DNA of 54,960 nt from CAYVKM01 sp964452045 (GTDB taxonomy: Bacteria > Calditrichota > Calditrichia > RBG-13-44-9). Of this stretch, positions 54,398 to 54,960 are shown piece by piece. The position numbers and the translations under genes are program-made. Under the pieces are notes generated by a model. It was not told the DNA's origin. It ran no database searches and worked only from the letters and a program-made list of their open reading frames with translations. The DNA is taken from positions 1 to 54,960 of the forward strand of contig CAYVKM010000016.1 in the NCBI GenBank assembly GCA_964452045.1. Reading direction: 5' to 3'. Every line of letters starts with the position of its first letter. The stretch's first letter is position 1.

Positions 54398-54960
54398 ATG
54401 GAAAATAATGTTCTGATAAAAACTGAAAAATTGGTAAAAATTTATCCCATGGGCCAGTATGAGTTGGTAGCGCTCAATGAAATAGACCTAAAAATTGCCC
54501 GAGGAGAATTTGCCGGACTGGTAGGACCAAGCGGTTCCGGCAAGACCACTTTGCTTAATATCATCGGCTCACTCGACATACCAACCAGGGGTAGTGCTAT
54601 GGTTCTGGATAAGAAAATTGAGACACTGACTCACAAGCAGGCTGCCCTTTTGCGCAATAAACACATCGGATTTATTTTCCAGACTTTTAATCTGCTACCG
54701 GTATACACCGTATTTGAAAATGTTGAATTCCCACTTCTGCTGCTGGAACTTTCTTCAGGCGATAGAAAAGAAAGAGTAATGGATGCGCTGGAATGGGTTG
54801 GTCTTGCTGATCGGGCAAACTCAAAACCAAACCAGTTGTCCGGCGGTCAATGCCAAAGAGTGGCAATTGCCCGGGCAATCGTAAAAACACCGGAAATAGT
54901 CCTGGCAGATGAACCAACTGCAAATCTTGATGCAAAGAACTCTCATCATATTCTGCAGAC
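54398..54960 (+). CDS. ABC transporter ATP-binding protein, LolD/MacB type (3' end outside window)
   Basis: The open frame from ATG 54398 runs off the window after 187 codons. It has Walker A VGPSGSGKTTL at 42-52, the IGFIFQTFNLLP Q-loop typical of the LolD/MacB/FtsE group, the signature LSGGQCQRVAIARA and Walker B VLADEPTANLD. It would power an FtsX-like permease handling lipoproteins, peptides or other envelope substrates. The permease should lie just beyond the window. The second residue after the signature LSGGQ is usually Q or E; cysteine here is a minor change. Confidence 0.93.
   Translation, partial: MENNVLIKTEKLVKIYPMGQYELVALNEIDLKIARGEFAGLVGPSGSGKTTLLNIIGSLDIPTRGSAMVLDKKIETLTHKQAALLRNKHIGFIFQTFNLLPVYTVFENVEFPLLLLELSSGDRKERVMDALEWVGLADRANSKPNQLSGGQCQRVAIARAIVKTPEIVLADEPTANLDAKNSHHILQ

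Noticed and set aside
1..54960. Frequent CCGG/TTCCGG words across the window
   Set aside because: They follow codon use (CCGGAA and similar) and are spread evenly over genes, so they look like composition rather than a signal.

Overview
The window looks like one scaffold of a metagenome-assembled bacterial genome: it contains a run of exactly 100 Ns (13360-13459) and is cut through a gene at each end. The organism is most likely a Gram-negative member of the FCB group, in or near Calditrichota/KSB1/Ignavibacteriota. The evidence is a giant secreted protein with a type IX secretion (T9SS) C-terminal sorting domain, a PorV/PorQ-type outer-membrane barrel, lipoproteins, and moderate G+C by eye. 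No rRNA, tRNA, CRISPR array, insertion sequence or prophage was seen. Genes are densely packed and several start at TTG.

Region 1 (1-9432) is the most unusual part. On the minus strand, one ATP-grasp ligase is followed by a soluble PAS histidine kinase and an NtrC-type sigma54 activator. A 365-bp gap with a GG-N10-GC sigma54-like promoter follows. Then come two overlapping D-Ala-D-Ala-ligase-like ATP-grasp enzymes, a GNAT acetyltransferase and a lysine-2,3-aminomutase-type radical SAM enzyme, and further on a GNAT domain fused to the start of a histone-deacetylase/acetylpolyamine-amidohydrolase-like domain. A cupin gene is divergent. I infer a sigma54-controlled pathway that makes, acetylates and ligates a beta-amino acid (probably beta-lysine). 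The product is unknown. This is the best candidate for an undescribed system.

Region 2 (9506-26087) holds mostly household genes: cobalamin-dependent methionine synthase behind a clear promoter, the assembly gap, a serine-hydrolase lipoprotein, a three-gene proton-translocating transhydrogenase operon, a small secreted protein, Tex, a HEAT-repeat protein, and a plus-strand run of cell-wall amidase, glutamate racemase and PorV-like barrel.

Region 3 (26128-34988) has dUTPase and an MTA/SAH-nucleosidase-like protein. It then has the mutL-miaA-lipid kinase run, a signalling group (cyclic-nucleotide-binding + DUF4388 + receiver protein with two small partners), and an operon of an unknown protein, a glyoxalase-II-like hydrolase and XerD.

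Region 4 (35163-54960) carries the 1390-residue T9SS cargo, two exopolysaccharide glycosyltransferases, pyrophosphatase, an AddA-type helicase-nuclease and an exported Memo-family protein. It continues with a TPR lipoprotein, mtnA, a PorV-like barrel fused to a complete SppA protease, a REP-like hairpin, an outer-membrane barrel, and the start of a LolD/MacB-type ABC ATPase.
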